A stretch of 64,000 nt of DNA from Hydra vulgaris (lineage: Eukaryota; Cnidaria; Hydrozoa; Anthoathecata; Hydridae), in assembly GCF_038396675.1 (NCBI RefSeq), contig NC_088928.1, positions 58,556,001 through 58,620,000 on the forward strand, given 5' to 3'. Shown here piece by piece: positions 1 to 15,506 of this stretch. A program made the translations under genes and the position numbers. Under the pieces are notes generated by a model. That model was given only the letters and a program-made list of their open reading frames with translations, was not told the origin of the DNA and ran no database searches. Within the stretch, counting starts at the first letter, position 1. Every line of letters starts with the position of its first letter.

Positions 1-990
1 ATGGTTCAATGGACTGGGTGATTTGATGTGGAATTACCCAACAGTAAAAACCAATAGGTTTTATTGTGCATTAAATAGAGGTGGAGAGGTTAAGGCCATC
101 GCTCTTGACATTTTTAAAGCTTTTGATAAAGTTTGGCATGCTGGTCTTCTCCATAAGCTTTCTTCTTACGGTGTATCTGGTAACATCTTGAAGATTATTG
201 AATCCTTCCATTCCAATCGTAGTATAAAAGTTGTCCTCAATGGACAGCATTCTTCTTCATATCCTGTCATATCAGGGGTTCCTCAGGGGTTCCTATCTTT
301 GGCCCTATACTCTTTTTAATTTACATAACGATCTTCCAGATATTCTCACATCTAAGGTAGCATTGTTTGCTGATGATATTACCATTTATTCTTGTTGTGA
401 TAAGAAGCCAACACTCTGATTGCTTGGAGGGGGCATTTGAGCTTGAAAAGGATCTCACTTCTGCTACAGCATGGGCTCTCAGTGGCTGGTGACCTTTAAC
501 TCAAATAAAACTCAATCCTTATTGCAATAATCTAGATCTTCAAGATATTTATGAACGGTAATGTACTCGATGAGTCATCTACTCTTCATCTTCTAGGATT
601 AACTCTTACTTCTGATCTTTCTTGGAAACCATATATCAAGTCTGTTGCAAAAATAGCATCTGCTAAGGTTGCATCTAGGTTTATCGAGATTCTATTCTCT
701 ATCTCTATAAATCTCAAATCCGGCCTTGTATGGAATACTGTTGCCATATCTGGGACAGATCTTCTGATGCCCTTTCTCTTTTAGACAAGGTGCAAAAACG
801 CATTGTAAACGCATTAACATCAGTTCTTTAGAATTCGCTTCCTTCATCTTGCTTTCTTGATTCATATAATTTACAATTTCTTAAGTTGTCTGTCAATCAT
901 CTTGCTTTACAAATTTTATCTTTTCTCTTCCAATAACTTTTCACTCTAATAGTGGTTGCTTACAGCCTTGTTTAAAGCTAAGATGTTGAA
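1..990 (+). pseudogene. LINE reverse transcriptase remnant, family A copy 1 (5' end off window)
   Basis: Decayed non-LTR retrotransposon (CR1/Jockey-like) entering from the left edge. The frame from 23 gives reverse-transcriptase block 'DIFKAFDKVWHAGLLHKL' and 'ISGVPQG'. After a frameshift near 300 the catalytic block reads 'LFADDITIYS' (about 363-395), so the FADD box is kept. Further breaks follow at 419 and 784. The C-terminal tail 'SLLDKVQKRIVN' and the 3' end near 960-990 match three other copies in this window (8640-10170 minus, 14600-14868, 59080-59480). Non-functional because of several frameshifts and stops. Family assignment is from remembered motifs. Confidence 0.85.
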
Positions 991-1602
991 AAAATAAACA
1001 AAAACTAAAAGTTGAGAAAAACATCGAGTATTCTGGAAATATCTGGAAAAAGATAATCCTTGCCATAGCCACTTTGTAGCAAGACTTGCACGTAATAATG
1101 CATTTAATACTCCCAATGGAACAAAAAGACATTAATTAGTTCATAAATGGATTTATCGGTAATCACCCATACACTAAACTGTGAACTCTTTTCAAATTTT
1201 TATAATTATTTTATTCACCGACAACAACTTTTTATCAAAATGAAAAGTTAAAATTATGATATTTTTGCATTAGTTTATTAAATTTTAATTTTGCTAGCAG
1301 GGTAGACCAAAAATCAATGACATAAGAAATATCATGCCATAATTATATATTTGTAGTTTAAAAATTTCAAGAGTATAACTACAGATGGTTAGATATCAAG
1401 ATAGATATTCAAATAACAACATTTATTTGGATTATTGTGAAAGACGTGTTTTACTACCAATAAGATTAGAATTCATTATCTTTACTCATACTTTTTGGCT
1501 TCTTTTTTAACTAGAAAAAAACTTTACACCTCATTCTATTTTTTTCAACTTTTTAACTTAACTTGTGATTATAATTTTTTCAAGTTAATACTATTCATGC
1601 AA
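991..1602. other. AT-rich non-coding stretch
   Basis: No convincing exon, RNA gene or repeat seen. Probably downstream PPIP5K intron sequence if that gene extends off the left edge. Confidence 0.4.
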
Positions 1603-2445
1603 TAGGGGTGGGGGGGGGGAGGTATGGGGGTCCAAAAGTAAATTTTTTTAGATTTTATGAAATTTAACCACTTTTTCTTAATTATTTGTGTATGCTGATT
1701 TCGAATTACTTAATACTTTTTTTTTCATTATAAATATTTAGCTTTCTACTTCAAAACCATGAGGAATTTTTGTAAATTAGGTAAGCTATCAACTGTAATA
1801 AGTTTTCAACTGCAAAAATTGGATTAAAAACGTTATACAATAAATCAGTTATTCCATTGTTGTATCTTTTTCCAAACTTCTAATACTTTCTTATTTTCTG
1901 TTCAAGGAAGATAGATAAATTTTGCAAAGCTATATTTGAAAGAATGATACAAGATCAATGATGCAATCATCCAAGTTTTTCAATGCTTTTACAATAACTA
2001 AGCAGTCAGTCTTATTTAAATTTTTTTTTTTTTTTCCAATTTTTATTTTAGGTGCCCCAAGAAGTCCTAACGGTCTTGTCACAGAGCACCGCGGAAGTGC
2101 ATTTAACCAGGAAGTTCACGCCTCCTTCCTTATCGTAACGCGAAAATTTGTCCAGAGCTCGTTTCGAACCTGGATCTGTTGCTTATAAAGCAAGCGCTCT
2201 AACCACTGCGCCACGGCCGTCCAAATGAAAATTTCTAAAAGATAATTTACTGTAGACTTCATTAAAGACAGGTACAAAAACAATTCTGAGTAAAATGTAT
2301 GATAAAATTTGTCAACTACTGGAATATTTCTAAAAAAGTTTATTAATTTTGATTTATTTGTTTACTAGTTTATGATTTATTAATTATTTTTTACTTAATA
2401 ATACTTTGTTTTGGACCCCCTCCCCCCCCCCTCCCTAACCTTTAT
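1603..2445. mobile_element. candidate DNA element with G-rich inverted ends
   Basis: A G-run block at 1603-1637 ends with GGGGGTCCAAAA. A C-run block at 2407-2445 begins with TTTTGGACCCCC. They face each other as an inverted pair about 840 bp apart. Flanking TA occurs on both sides. A SINE lies between them. No transposase is visible, so this would be non-autonomous. Inner sequence similarity is weak beyond about 35 bp, so this is a candidate only. Confidence 0.4.
2030..2222 (-). mobile_element. tRNA-derived SINE, copy 1 (fullest)
   Basis: Read on the minus strand it starts with a tRNA-like head. The A box lies in 'TGGCGCAGTGGTTAGAGCGC' and the B box in 'GGTTCGAAAC'. The shared body follows ('GGAAGGAGGCGTGAACTTCC', then 'CTTGGGGCACCTAAAATAAA') and an A-rich tail, seen as the poly-T at 2021-2036. 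Three related copies lie at 36722, 42440 and 55083 on the plus strand. The head has pol III promoter boxes but is not a complete tRNA. Confidence 0.85.
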
Positions 2446-3244
2446 TAACAACTTGTAAAGTGATCATCATAAGAAGCTGATTTATGCTGCACTCTGAAAT
2501 TCACAAAACATTTTTTTTTCTCTCAATGAAACAACTAAGCTAGTTTTTTTTTGTTTATTTTTTTTAACATTTATCAGTAATATTTAACAGTTATCTGCAA
2601 CAAGTTATATGTTATTTGAGGCTTACTATAAATATTGAAAATGAAAAATTGAAAAAAGATAAGGACTTTTTAAATTTCTACACAAAACAAAATTCTATTT
2701 TTAATTTTTTAAACTCTACATAAAAGTTTCTATTTAAAAAAGAAAACCACATTAAAATAGTTTAATGGGTTTTAAAACTAGGAAAAATGTCAAGTATGAA
2801 ACAGAACTGACAAAAACTAATAATTTTATTTTTAATATAAATTAAATAAATAGAAATTGTAGACAAAACAAATTTACAGCTACAATGCTAAGTTTTGTTA
2901 TTGGATGAAAAACAACCAATTAAACTAGCTGCTATGGTGTGCATGAACAAACACTCACTAGATAAAACGAGTCACAGATTTTATTTATACTTCAAAATAA
3001 AAACCTAAATATTGTTTTAAAAAGAGTTTTAGCATAAACAAAACACTATTAAAAACATAGGTGAGTTATAAAACATTTTTTTCTGATAATTTTTCAGAGA
3101 TATTTAACTTTCATAATTTCCTGAGTTATCTTTTTGAGTGAAGAATTAGTCAACATATTCCCAAAAATAACAGAAAAAAAAGACAGAATCAAAAACCCTG
3201 GGTTTTTGGATTTTTAAATTCTATATCTAAATAAAAAATATATA
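2446..3244. other. AT-rich non-coding stretch
   Basis: Nothing recognisable. It lies downstream of PPIP5K exon 2 on that gene's strand, so it is probably intron. Confidence 0.4.
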
Positions 3245-3550
3245 AAATAATGACCATGATTGACCACAAAATAATGACGATTGAATACTACGATTAAAAA
3301 ATGACCATAGACACTACGATTGAATATTGACCATAGACACTACAATTAAATATTGACCATAGACACTACAATTAAATACTGACCATAGATACTACGATTA
3401 AATATTGACCTTAGACACTACGATTAAATACTGACCATAGACGCTACGATTAAATACTGACCATAGACACTACGATTAAATATTGACCATAGACACTATG
3501 TCTAAATATTGACCATAGACACTACGATTAAATATTGACCATAGACCTAC
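3245..3550. repeat. 26-bp minisatellite
   Basis: About ten imperfect head-to-tail copies of a 26-bp unit, 'GACCATAGACACTACGATTA' plus AATATT. Units differ by point changes (GAATATT, AATACT, one TATGTCT variant), and the first copies are more degraded. It would lie in PPIP5K intron 2. Confidence 0.9.
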
Positions 3551-3835
3551 GATTTAATAGAAAACTTACTTTTTATTTGTCATTTTTTAAAAAGAAACTT
3601 TATACTTTCTCAAGTTTAAACAATAAAGATAATACTGAGTATCAACTTTTTACTGAAAATAAACTTTATTCTATATCTGTAAAAAAAATTATTACTAATT
3701 TTTTTTTTTATGCATATATTTTATGATTTATTCACATTTATGAATAAATGAATCTTTTTACATTTATTTTATTCTAATATATTTCAAATTTATTTTAAAT
3801 ATATTTTAAATTATCAGTCATCTAAAAGTATAAAC

Positions 3836-3934
3836 CTTTTTGTTCATGGCGCATAATCCAACTTTTACAATTCCATTTGCAAATTCATCATCGGTTAAGT
3901 CATCAAAATCAATTGTTTTGTTGTCTGCACGATA
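3836..3934 (-). CDS. PPIP5K: PPIP5K/VIP1 kinase, coding exon 2 (partial gene)
   Basis: A 99-bp open exon of 33 codons, phase 0 at both ends. It is flanked by acceptor TTTAG at 3935-3939 and donor GT at 3834-3835. It encodes 'YRADNKTIDFDDLTDDEF' followed by 'ANGIVKVGLCAMNKK'. The segment 'VGLCAMNKK' matches the start of the N-terminal ATP-grasp-like region of PPIP5K/VIP1 enzymes, where animals have 'VGICAM(T/A)KK'. These enzymes phosphorylate inositol hexakisphosphate and IP7 in the cytoplasm to make inositol pyrophosphates. The preceding acidic stretch fits the acidic leader of animal PPIP5Ks. The exon joins in phase to 17020-17121. The next exon should begin with the conserved SKSKPM-like block and was not found to the left, so the rest lies outside the window. 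The donor (GTTTAT) is weak. Identification rests on a short motif plus phase and order. Confidence 0.68.
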
Positions 3935-7464
<3,530 letters not shown>

Positions 7465-7738
7465 TCGCCTTTGGATCACTCCCCTTATGATCCAGCGCCC
7501 TAATCCACTAAGCTATAATGCCAGTATGTAATTTATAAATGTAGTATAACACATGGTCTTAACTCTAAACAAAAATAAATAATCCACTAAGCTATAATGC
7601 CAGTATGTAATTTATAAATGAAGTATAACACATGGTCTTAACTCTAAACAAAAATAAATAATCCACTAAGCTATAATGCCAGTATGTAATTTATAAATGT
7701 AGTATAACACATGGTCTTAACTCTAAACAAAAATAAAT
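7465..7738 (-). repeat. tRNA-like head with three 79-bp tandem repeats
   Basis: A 79-bp unit starting 'TAATCCACTAAGCTATAATG' occurs three times, at 7501, 7580 and 7659, nearly identical (one T/A change). On the minus strand, 7465-7530 reads 'TAGCTTAGTGGATTAGGGCG', like a tRNA A-box region, so this looks like a second tRNA-derived SINE type. Each repeat copy includes the 5' half of that head. Confidence 0.75.
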
Positions 7739-7879
7739 AGAAACTGATTACCATCTGTGTCACAGCAGGATATATAAATATCATTAATATGACAAATATA
7801 CAATATAAACTTAACAAAGGGTTAAAAATCATGGGTGTAGTAGATAAAAAATGTTGATACCATAATGACCAATTAGAAT

Positions 7880-8420
7880 TAAGTATTGGATGAATGGTGA
7901 TACTCCTCCTTAGTAATGCACTGTATTCATCAATGACATTTGAGGGGGTCTGAGAACTGCTCTAACGCCAGATCTCACTGTCTGCACACTACTTGTATTG
8001 CATTTAGGAGCACATACATTTAAAAAGCAACATTCCAAGATTATTCCATACCCTCAATGAAGATGATGATCGAAGGGTGGAGTTTTGTGAATTTTAACTT
8101 GAAATAAAAGGGAGAACACATGCAGTTTTCACATAAGATTATTTGGAGCGATGAGGCAACATTTATATAAAACAGATCAATCAATTAATTCCATGGTACC
8201 CAATAGCTGTAATTGTCTGTCACAATAGCAGCTACTGGGAAGCAGAGAACCCTTATGTTACAGAAGAACATTATTTAGGTTTTCCGGGAATTAAAGTGAT
8301 GTGAGGATTGTCAGCGCTGGGTTTATTTCGACCATATTTTTTTTGTTGATAACACTGTAAAATTGATAGAGAATCCAACAAAATTTTTAATTAAATGATT
8401 CACCATGTTTGTGATTCCCT
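7880..8420 (+). pseudogene. IS630/Tc1-mariner-type transposase remnant
   Basis: Frameshifted frames give 'DDDRRVEFCEF', then 'IIWSDEATFI' (first catalytic Asp, about 8138-8168). They continue 'HNSSYWEAENPYVTEEHYL', 'GFPGIKVMWG' and 'SALGLFRPYFF'. This is the order seen in IS630-Tc1-mariner superfamily transposases of the type common in invertebrates. The helix-turn-helix region may lie at 7880-8040. The second and third catalytic residues were not found. Several indels and stops make it non-functional. Confidence 0.6.
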
Positions 8421-8499
8421 TTACTTCGTGTTATCAGCATTTTTTGGATCAAAATAGGCATCAATTAGGACATTTGCACTGACTAAACAAATTCTACAT

Positions 8500-8546
8500 C
8501 AGCAGTTGTGGACAGGAAAGGCGTGTGATCACACTGGATGCCTGAC
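8500..8546 (+). mobile_element. left end of an inverted-repeat element (family T), split by an insertion
   Basis: 'GTGGACAGGAAAGGCGTGTG' and following bases match the terminal repeat of the 10277-11634 element. The match breaks at CCTGAC, where the 8547-12115 element is inserted, and resumes at 12116. Confidence 0.55.
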
Positions 8547-8639
8547 CAGGGCTCAATTTTATTTTTTTTAAAGTCCCAGATAAAATGTCCAATCAAAATT
8601 TATTTGGGTCAGACAATATCTGATATCTTTTTTTTTTTT

Positions 8640-10170
8640 TAAACACCTTTGCTTCCAACAAGGCTGCAAGCAACCACTATTAGAGTTAAAACTTATTGGA
8701 AGAGAAAAGATAAAGATTGTAGAGCAAGATAACGATTGACAGACGACTTAAAAGATTGCAAATTATATGTATCAGGAAAGCAAGATGAAGGAAGTGAATT
8801 CCAAAGAACTGATGTTCGAGGATAAAAACTAGATAAATAAGAGTTTTTGGAGCACTTAGGAACAGCCACAGAAAAAGAATGCGACTTAATTGAATGACAA
8901 GTAACACGAGAATGAATTTTTGTAGATGGCACAAGAGACGCTAGCTCTTTAGAGCAGTGCCCATTATAGTATTTGTAGAAAAGAGAAAGAGAAGCAACAT
9001 TACGACGATGTGATAATGGTTGGAGGTTGACTGAAAGAGCAGGTCCAACTATGTTTACAATGCGTTTTTGCACCTTGTCTAAAAGAGAAAGGGCATCATT
9101 GGAAGAACCGCCCCAGGTATGACAACAGTATTCCATACAAGGCCGGATTTGAAATTTATAGAGATAGAGAATAGAATCCGAAGTAAGAAAGTATCAAGCT
9201 GGATAAAGAGATACAACCTTAGCAGATGCTAATTTTGCAAATGATTTGATATATGGTTTCCAATGGTTTATCACAACAAGAATAAATGGTAGTTTCATCA
9301 GCAAACAATGCCACCTTAGATGTGAAAATATCTGGAAGATCATTAATGTAAATTAAATAGAGTATAGGGCCAAGGATTGAACTTTGAGGAACCCCTGATG
9401 TTAAAGAATATGAAGAGGAGTGCTGTCCATCAAGGACAACTTTTATACTACAATTGGAAAGGAAGGAATAATCTTAAATATGTTATCAGATACACCGTAA
9501 GAAGAAAGCTTATGGAGAAGAACAGCATACCAAACTTTATCAAAAGCTTTAGAAAATTCAAGAGCAATGGCCTTAGCCTCTCCACCTTTATCTAATGCAC
9601 GATAAAACCTATCAGTTATTACTGTTAGCAAATTAGCTGTAGAACGAGAAGATCAAAATCCATATTGATGGTCAGAAAGTAAGTTATTATATTCAAGACA
9701 AGAGATTAAGTGTTTGTTAATTAAAGATTTAAAAACCTTGCTTATGATAGAAAGAAGACTAATGGGACAGTAGTTAGACAAGTCAGATCGCTCTCCAGAA
9801 TTTTTGAAAAAGGGATAACAGATGCCGCTTTCTAGCAGGCTGGAAAACAAGACTATGATAAGCACTTGTTGAATAGTTTTGAAAGTATAGATGACAGCTC
9901 TGGAGAACACTTCTGCAAGACTATAACAGGTATGTTGTCCAGGCCTTAAGCTGTAGAAGAGTCTAAACAGGAAATCACTTTAAATACAGAAGCTGGAGTG
10001 ATACGAATGTCAAGCAATGGATCAACCTGTTTGTTGGCTATATCAGGTAGAACACAACTAGTGGAATCAAGAGATGATATTGATGAAAAGTTCTTAGCAA
10101 GATATTAATGAAAAATTTCAGCTTTGTCTTCAGGTGAGGTGACAAAGTCTGAACCATACAAGAGATTATT
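8640..10170 (-). pseudogene. LINE family A copy 2, 5'-truncated
   Basis: Reading right to left, frames give 'FVTSPEDKAEIFH', 'NYCPISLLSIISKVFKSLIN', 'LLSDHQYGF', 'FSKAFDKVWYAVLLHKLSSY' and the catalytic block 'LFADETTIYS', where the second Asp of FADD is Glu. The C-terminal part 8693-9136 is open and reads 'EYCCHTWGGSSNDALSLLDK' and 'RTSVLWNSLPSSCFPDTYNL'. Compared with copy 1, about 180 bp are missing between the catalytic block and 'KPYIKS'. The 3' end lies near 8640. It is nested in the 8547-12115 element and in PPIP5K intron 1. Inactive. Confidence 0.88.
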
Positions 10171-10276
10171 TAAAATATTTTACAGCAGATTTTTGCATTT
10201 TTTTAAAATAAAATAGTTTCAATTTAATATTGTATATTTTTTAGATAAACTTGAATTTTCACACTTTAACTGACAT

Positions 10277-11634
10277 CCAGGCTTGGACAGGAATGGCGTG
10301 CGATCGAGCGCTATTGCTGACCATGCAAATGATTTATTTTTTGACAACTTGACCATGATTGTTTATAAGTTTTGATGATTTAAACATTTCAGAAATGTGC
10401 TGAATGTAGAAACTCTAAGCTAAACTTAAACTAGAAAAAAGTTAAAAAAAAAAAACTAACGAAAAAAAAATTCCTAACAAAAAAAAAATTTTGTTATGAA
10501 AAATATAAGCACTAAAATAAAAATAAAAAATAAAAACTTAAACTCGAACTGAAACTTTTTGTTACGTTTTTAATTACATTTGAAATAATGTTATTAAAAT
10601 GTTATTAAAATGTTATTAAAACTTATCTTTTTAAACATTTTATTAAAGTTACACAAAACGCTTATAAATTAAGTAACAAATTATTACTAATGATTGTTTA
10701 ACAAATGAACAAATTATATCAAATTTATTAAAAAGTGTTGTATATAATATTTTTGAATTGCATAAATATTTGTTTTTTTCAAAAAAGTGGTAAAAAAAAG
10801 TTGTTTAAAAAAATTAATGTCTTTTTAAAATATTAATTTTTAATAATTTCATGGTCTAATAAGTAAGTCTAGTTTAAAAAAAGGTTTTCAACTTTTTTAT
10901 TCAAAAAAAAGAAAAAAAGAAAATAAAATGCGTCTGCGATTTAAATAAAATAAACTGCCAACAACTTAATTTTAATTTGAGCATTACAACTTTATTAATA
11001 AGCGCTTCAGGTAACAAATTTAAAAATTATTATAAAAGATTTAAACTCATTCATTCCTATCGTAATTAAAAAAAAAAATTTTCTTAAAAAAATAAAATGT
11101 TTATTAAAAAGTTTTAAAAAATTGTAAGTTTAATTATAAAAGTTAATCGTATGAACATTTCAAAATGCCTCAAAACTTTTCCATTAATCAACAAAATACA
11201 TGCTTATAAAAGTAAATATAGTTAGTTTATATTCTTGTATAAATCACATAAAATGTGTAAAAGCTAGTAGTCACAAAAGGTTTTGAACTTATTCATAGGT
11301 AATTTAAGTAACTTCAAAGTAATTCAATTCTAAAAATAATGGTTAAAAAGATTTTTCGGAAGACATGGAAAAATAGTTTCAAACATTTAAATTTATCATA
11401 AAAAATACATGCCCACACAATCATTATAATTAATTTTATGATTTTATTTAAAGCCTTCGTGTAAAATAAAAACTTTAGAAAAGATCAACAATTAAAAGTT
11501 ATTGATAACATAACACTTTTTTTATTGCATTTAGATTGTTAAAACATCAAAATAGCCATAGTCAAGTTTTAAAGAAAAATATTAGCGTAGTCAGTTACAG
11601 AGTGCGATCACACGCCATTCCTGTCCAAGCCTGG
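10277..11634. mobile_element. 1.36-kb terminal-inverted-repeat element (family T)
   Basis: The first 45 bp (from 'CCAGGCTTGGACAGGAATGG') are matched inverted at 11590-11634 with a few differences. Flanking dinucleotide AT is present on both sides. The flanks joined together (AACTGACAT, then AATGCTTATTTTT) recreate the family's own subterminal sequence, so it appears to have inserted into another copy of itself. There is no coding capacity; the interior is AT-rich with subterminal 'TTGACCATG' motifs. Confidence 0.75.
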
Positions 11635-12115
11635 ATAATGCTTATTTTTTTTTTACAACTTGACCACAGCTGTTTTGATGTTTTAACAATTTAAATGCAA
11701 TTTAAAAAAATCGATATGTTACGAATAACTTTTAATCATTGATCTATTTTAAAGTTTTTATTTTACGCAAAGGCATTAAATAAAACCAAAAATTTATTAA
11801 AATGATCATTTAAAATAAACGCATTATGTTATTTATTAAAATGATCATTTAAAATAAACACATTATGTGTAAAATTTCAAACACAATTAAAAATGTAACA
11901 AAAAGTAGAGTTGTTTGAGTTTTTTTTAAAGCTTTCAATTTATTTTTAATTAATTTAATTTTAATTTTTTTTTTTTTTTTTTTGTATAAATATAATAAAG
12001 TATTTATTTTGTAGAATTTAATTCCCCTCGGTCAACTCGGTCCGATTACTTTATAAATTGATAGGACAATCTGAGGTTTTAGCCGGACAATGTCCGACTG
12101 TTAAATTGAGCCCTG

Positions 12116-12175
12116 CCTGACTATGAATATGATGAATTTTTTTGAAAGCTTGACCATGGCTTTTTAACACTTCAA
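12116..12175 (+). mobile_element. continuation of the split family T element
   Basis: After the direct repeat, 'CTATGAATATGATG' then 'GAAAGCTTGACCATGGCTTT' aligns with the subterminal segment of the 10277 copy ('CCATGCAAATGATT' and 'GACAACTTGACCATGATTG'). A degraded right end may lie near 14505-14575 ('GTGGTCAAGTTGTCT'). Confidence 0.45.
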
Positions 12176-12448
12176 AAACAGGTTGAAAGAATCCAATAAT
12201 TGAATGAAAATTGCAAACAAGCTTAAACAATAAAAAAAAGAAAGAAATTTTAATGAAGGAGAAATGAAAAAAAAGTAATTAAAAACCATATCTCTAAACA
12301 AGTAAATTTAAAAACAAATCTTTAAAACCCAATGCTTTTATATGATATTAAATCACAAATTTTGCAATAAATTTTTTCTGATATTACTATTTTATTTTAT
12401 TAACACTCTGCTGTATGTGTGTGTAAAAAAATAAAAAAAATCTAGGAA

Positions 12449-12520
12449 GTGGCGGGTCTTGAACCGCAGATATTTCATTTATGAAGTCAATGCCTTATCC
12501 AAATAAACTAAATGCACGTA
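12449..12520 (-). other. tRNA-like sequence, probably pseudogene or SINE head
   Basis: On the minus strand an A-box-like 'TAGTTTATTTGGATAAGGC' is followed by a good B box, 'GGTTCAAGACC'. The T-stem does not pair beyond two base pairs, so it is not a functional tRNA. Confidence 0.35.
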
Positions 12521-12740
12521 TAAGTAGGAGAACAATTAATTTACTAATTTTAAAAATTATTGTTCTGCTTCCATATAAAAAATAAACTTAATTAAAATTA
12601 ACTAAATTAATTGATTTAATGCAAAACTAATTATTGAATGTTATATTGTCATCAAGCAAGAGTATGTATGTAAAATTTAAAGAAAATCTACCATCAGGAA
12701 GTGACTCAAAAATTGATTGCAAGATTTGATGCTCACAGAT

Positions 12741-12888
12741 AAACAAACAAACAAACAAACAAACAAACAAACAAACAAACAAACAAACAAACAAGAAGGC
12801 AAACAAACAAACAAACAAACAAGCAAACAAACAAACAAACAAGCAAGCAAGCAAGCAAGCAAACAAACAAGCAAGCAAGTAAGCAAGT
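12741..12888. repeat. (CAAA)n/(CAAG)n tetranucleotide repeat
   Basis: About 148 bp of CAAA units that become CAAG toward the right end. Confidence 0.95.
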
Positions 12889-14599
12889 ATATATAAATGT
12901 AACTTATTTATTAAACATAATTTTTTTAAATTATACTTAATGATTAAAAACATATAATAATATTTTAAAAATAATACATTTCTTAATAAAAATAAATAAA
13001 ACGTTTCTTTTAATTATTAGGTTTACCACATTTATCTCTTCTTTAATTATCTTTAATTTAAAAGGCGACCTAAAATCACTTTAAAAATTATTAACTTTTA
13101 GTAAAAGTTAAACGAACAGATTTGGTAATAATTAATTCAAAATTTTAAAATTAAAATAATAGTAAATGTATTTATTAAATGCTTATGTATTTTATTCAAA
13201 TAGTTATTGTCTGCATATAATATATAGACTATATCTATAGACCATAACTATTTGAATACAAGACAAAGCGTAATTACTATTTTGTTAATTTTACAAATTT
13301 TACACGATTTAATATATGCAAATATATTATGTAATGTAAATATTGATTAAAAATTTTTTAAAGTATTTTAACATTCAACTAATAATTATTTAAAATATTA
13401 TTAAATACTTAAATTAAATTTACTAAAATATAGTTACTAAATATTTAAAATACTTTATACAGTTTTCAATAATAATTTACAAATAGCGTGGTATTTGCAA
13501 CAAAAACATTGTTAAAATCTTAAATAAAATAGTTGCCTTATCACAACTAAAGTAACATGGTTATGTCCACCGGTAAATTCATGTATTCAAAGAAATGCCT
13601 TTAAATCAACTCCTTATCTTCAAATAAAACTAAATAAGATAAACACAAATGATTAAAATGATGATTAAAAAAATGATGATTAAAAATCATTGTTGCAGCA
13701 CTGGCTTTAACTAGTGGAGGAGGAGGGAGGGCAGGGGGATCTCAAGAACAACACTCCCTTGCCCCCCCCCATCCCTATGGTTGCTTATAAAAAAGCGGTT
13801 TCCGCAAATAAACTTTGGGTTTGTCACTGTATATATGCTAGAACTATGAGAAACTTTGTTAATTTTTTTCTTACATTTATTCATTTTGAAGTCTTTTTGC
13901 TTTTAAAAATGTTTTTGCTTTACTTGAGGTTTTTTCTCAATACTAATATAATAGGAAAATAAGAAAATAAATTATTGTTTATTTGTAAAATGTATTATTT
14001 AATTAATAATTTTTGTAACGAAGGAAGAAATTAAATAAAAGAACATGGTTTCTTTTACAAATGTATTTGTCACATTTGATGCCTGTCTGAAATTGTTTTC
14101 TATATATTGCCCAATTCCCAACATTATTACGAACTACTAGAGATAATGAACATAACGTATGCTCTGTTTGAAAAAATATATTTAAAAAATTAAAAAAAAG
14201 TTTTAAATAGGCTCCTAAAAATTTTGTTAAAAAACAGTAAATTAACAATGTTAGTGTATTGTTAATTTACTGAATTTTTTTAACAAATCTACAAGCTTTT
14301 GGAGCATATATTTCAATGGGGGTAATAAAAACAACCAAATATTTTATATTTGAATATTAGTATTAAGGACTTTTTTTAGATTATAAACTTGTTAAAAAAT
14401 TAAAATTAAAATAAAGTAGCAACTAATTTTTTCACTTTCCTTTTTTTTGCTGTTTCTTTTAGCTTTTTTTTGCCACAAATTCTGAAAACGCTTACTATAT
14501 AAAAACGTGGTCAAGTTGTCTAAAAAAATTACTTTAAACGTCGATAAACAAGGGGTGCAACTAAACACGCTTCCCAGGAAAGTTTTTATGACTTTAGGA
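12889..14599. other. PPIP5K intron 1, AT-rich
   Basis: Mostly unclassified. 13716-13790 is a G-rich/C-rich segment related to 5936-6015. 14505-14575 may be a degraded family T end. Confidence 0.35.
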
Positions 14600-15410
<811 letters not shown>

Positions 15411-15474
<64 letters not shown>

Positions 15475-15506
15475 TATATACATATATATATACATATATA
15501 TATACC
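15411..15506. repeat. (TA)n microsatellite with TACA variants
   Basis: Pure TA followed by three regularly spaced ACATATATA variants. Confidence 0.95.

Larger units (their letters stand above)
8547..12115. mobile_element. 3.6-kb hAT-like non-autonomous element
   Basis: The termini are inverted: CAGGGCTCAATTT at the left and AAATTGAGCCCTG at the right. Weaker similarity continues inside ('CAGATAAAATGTCC' against 'CAGATTGTCC'). It is flanked by the direct repeat CCTGAC (8541-8546 and 12116-12121). If the boundary CA is counted in the duplication, this is an 8-bp site, CCTGACCA/CCTGACTA, with one mismatch. CAGGG termini and an 8-bp target site suggest hAT. No transposase is present. The interior holds a minus-strand LINE (8640-10170) and an inverted-repeat element (10277-11634). 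Confidence 0.65.

Noticed and set aside
3245-3550. Regularly spaced repeats that could suggest a CRISPR-like array
   Set aside because: Units are contiguous without spacers and the genome is eukaryotic; it is a minisatellite.
12449-12520. Functional tRNA gene
   Set aside because: A good B box, but the T-stem does not pair and the A box is imperfect; kept only as a tRNA-like sequence.
12627-12953. Cys/Leu/Phe/Val-rich frame on the minus strand
   Set aside because: Translation of the CAAA/CAAG tetranucleotide repeat.
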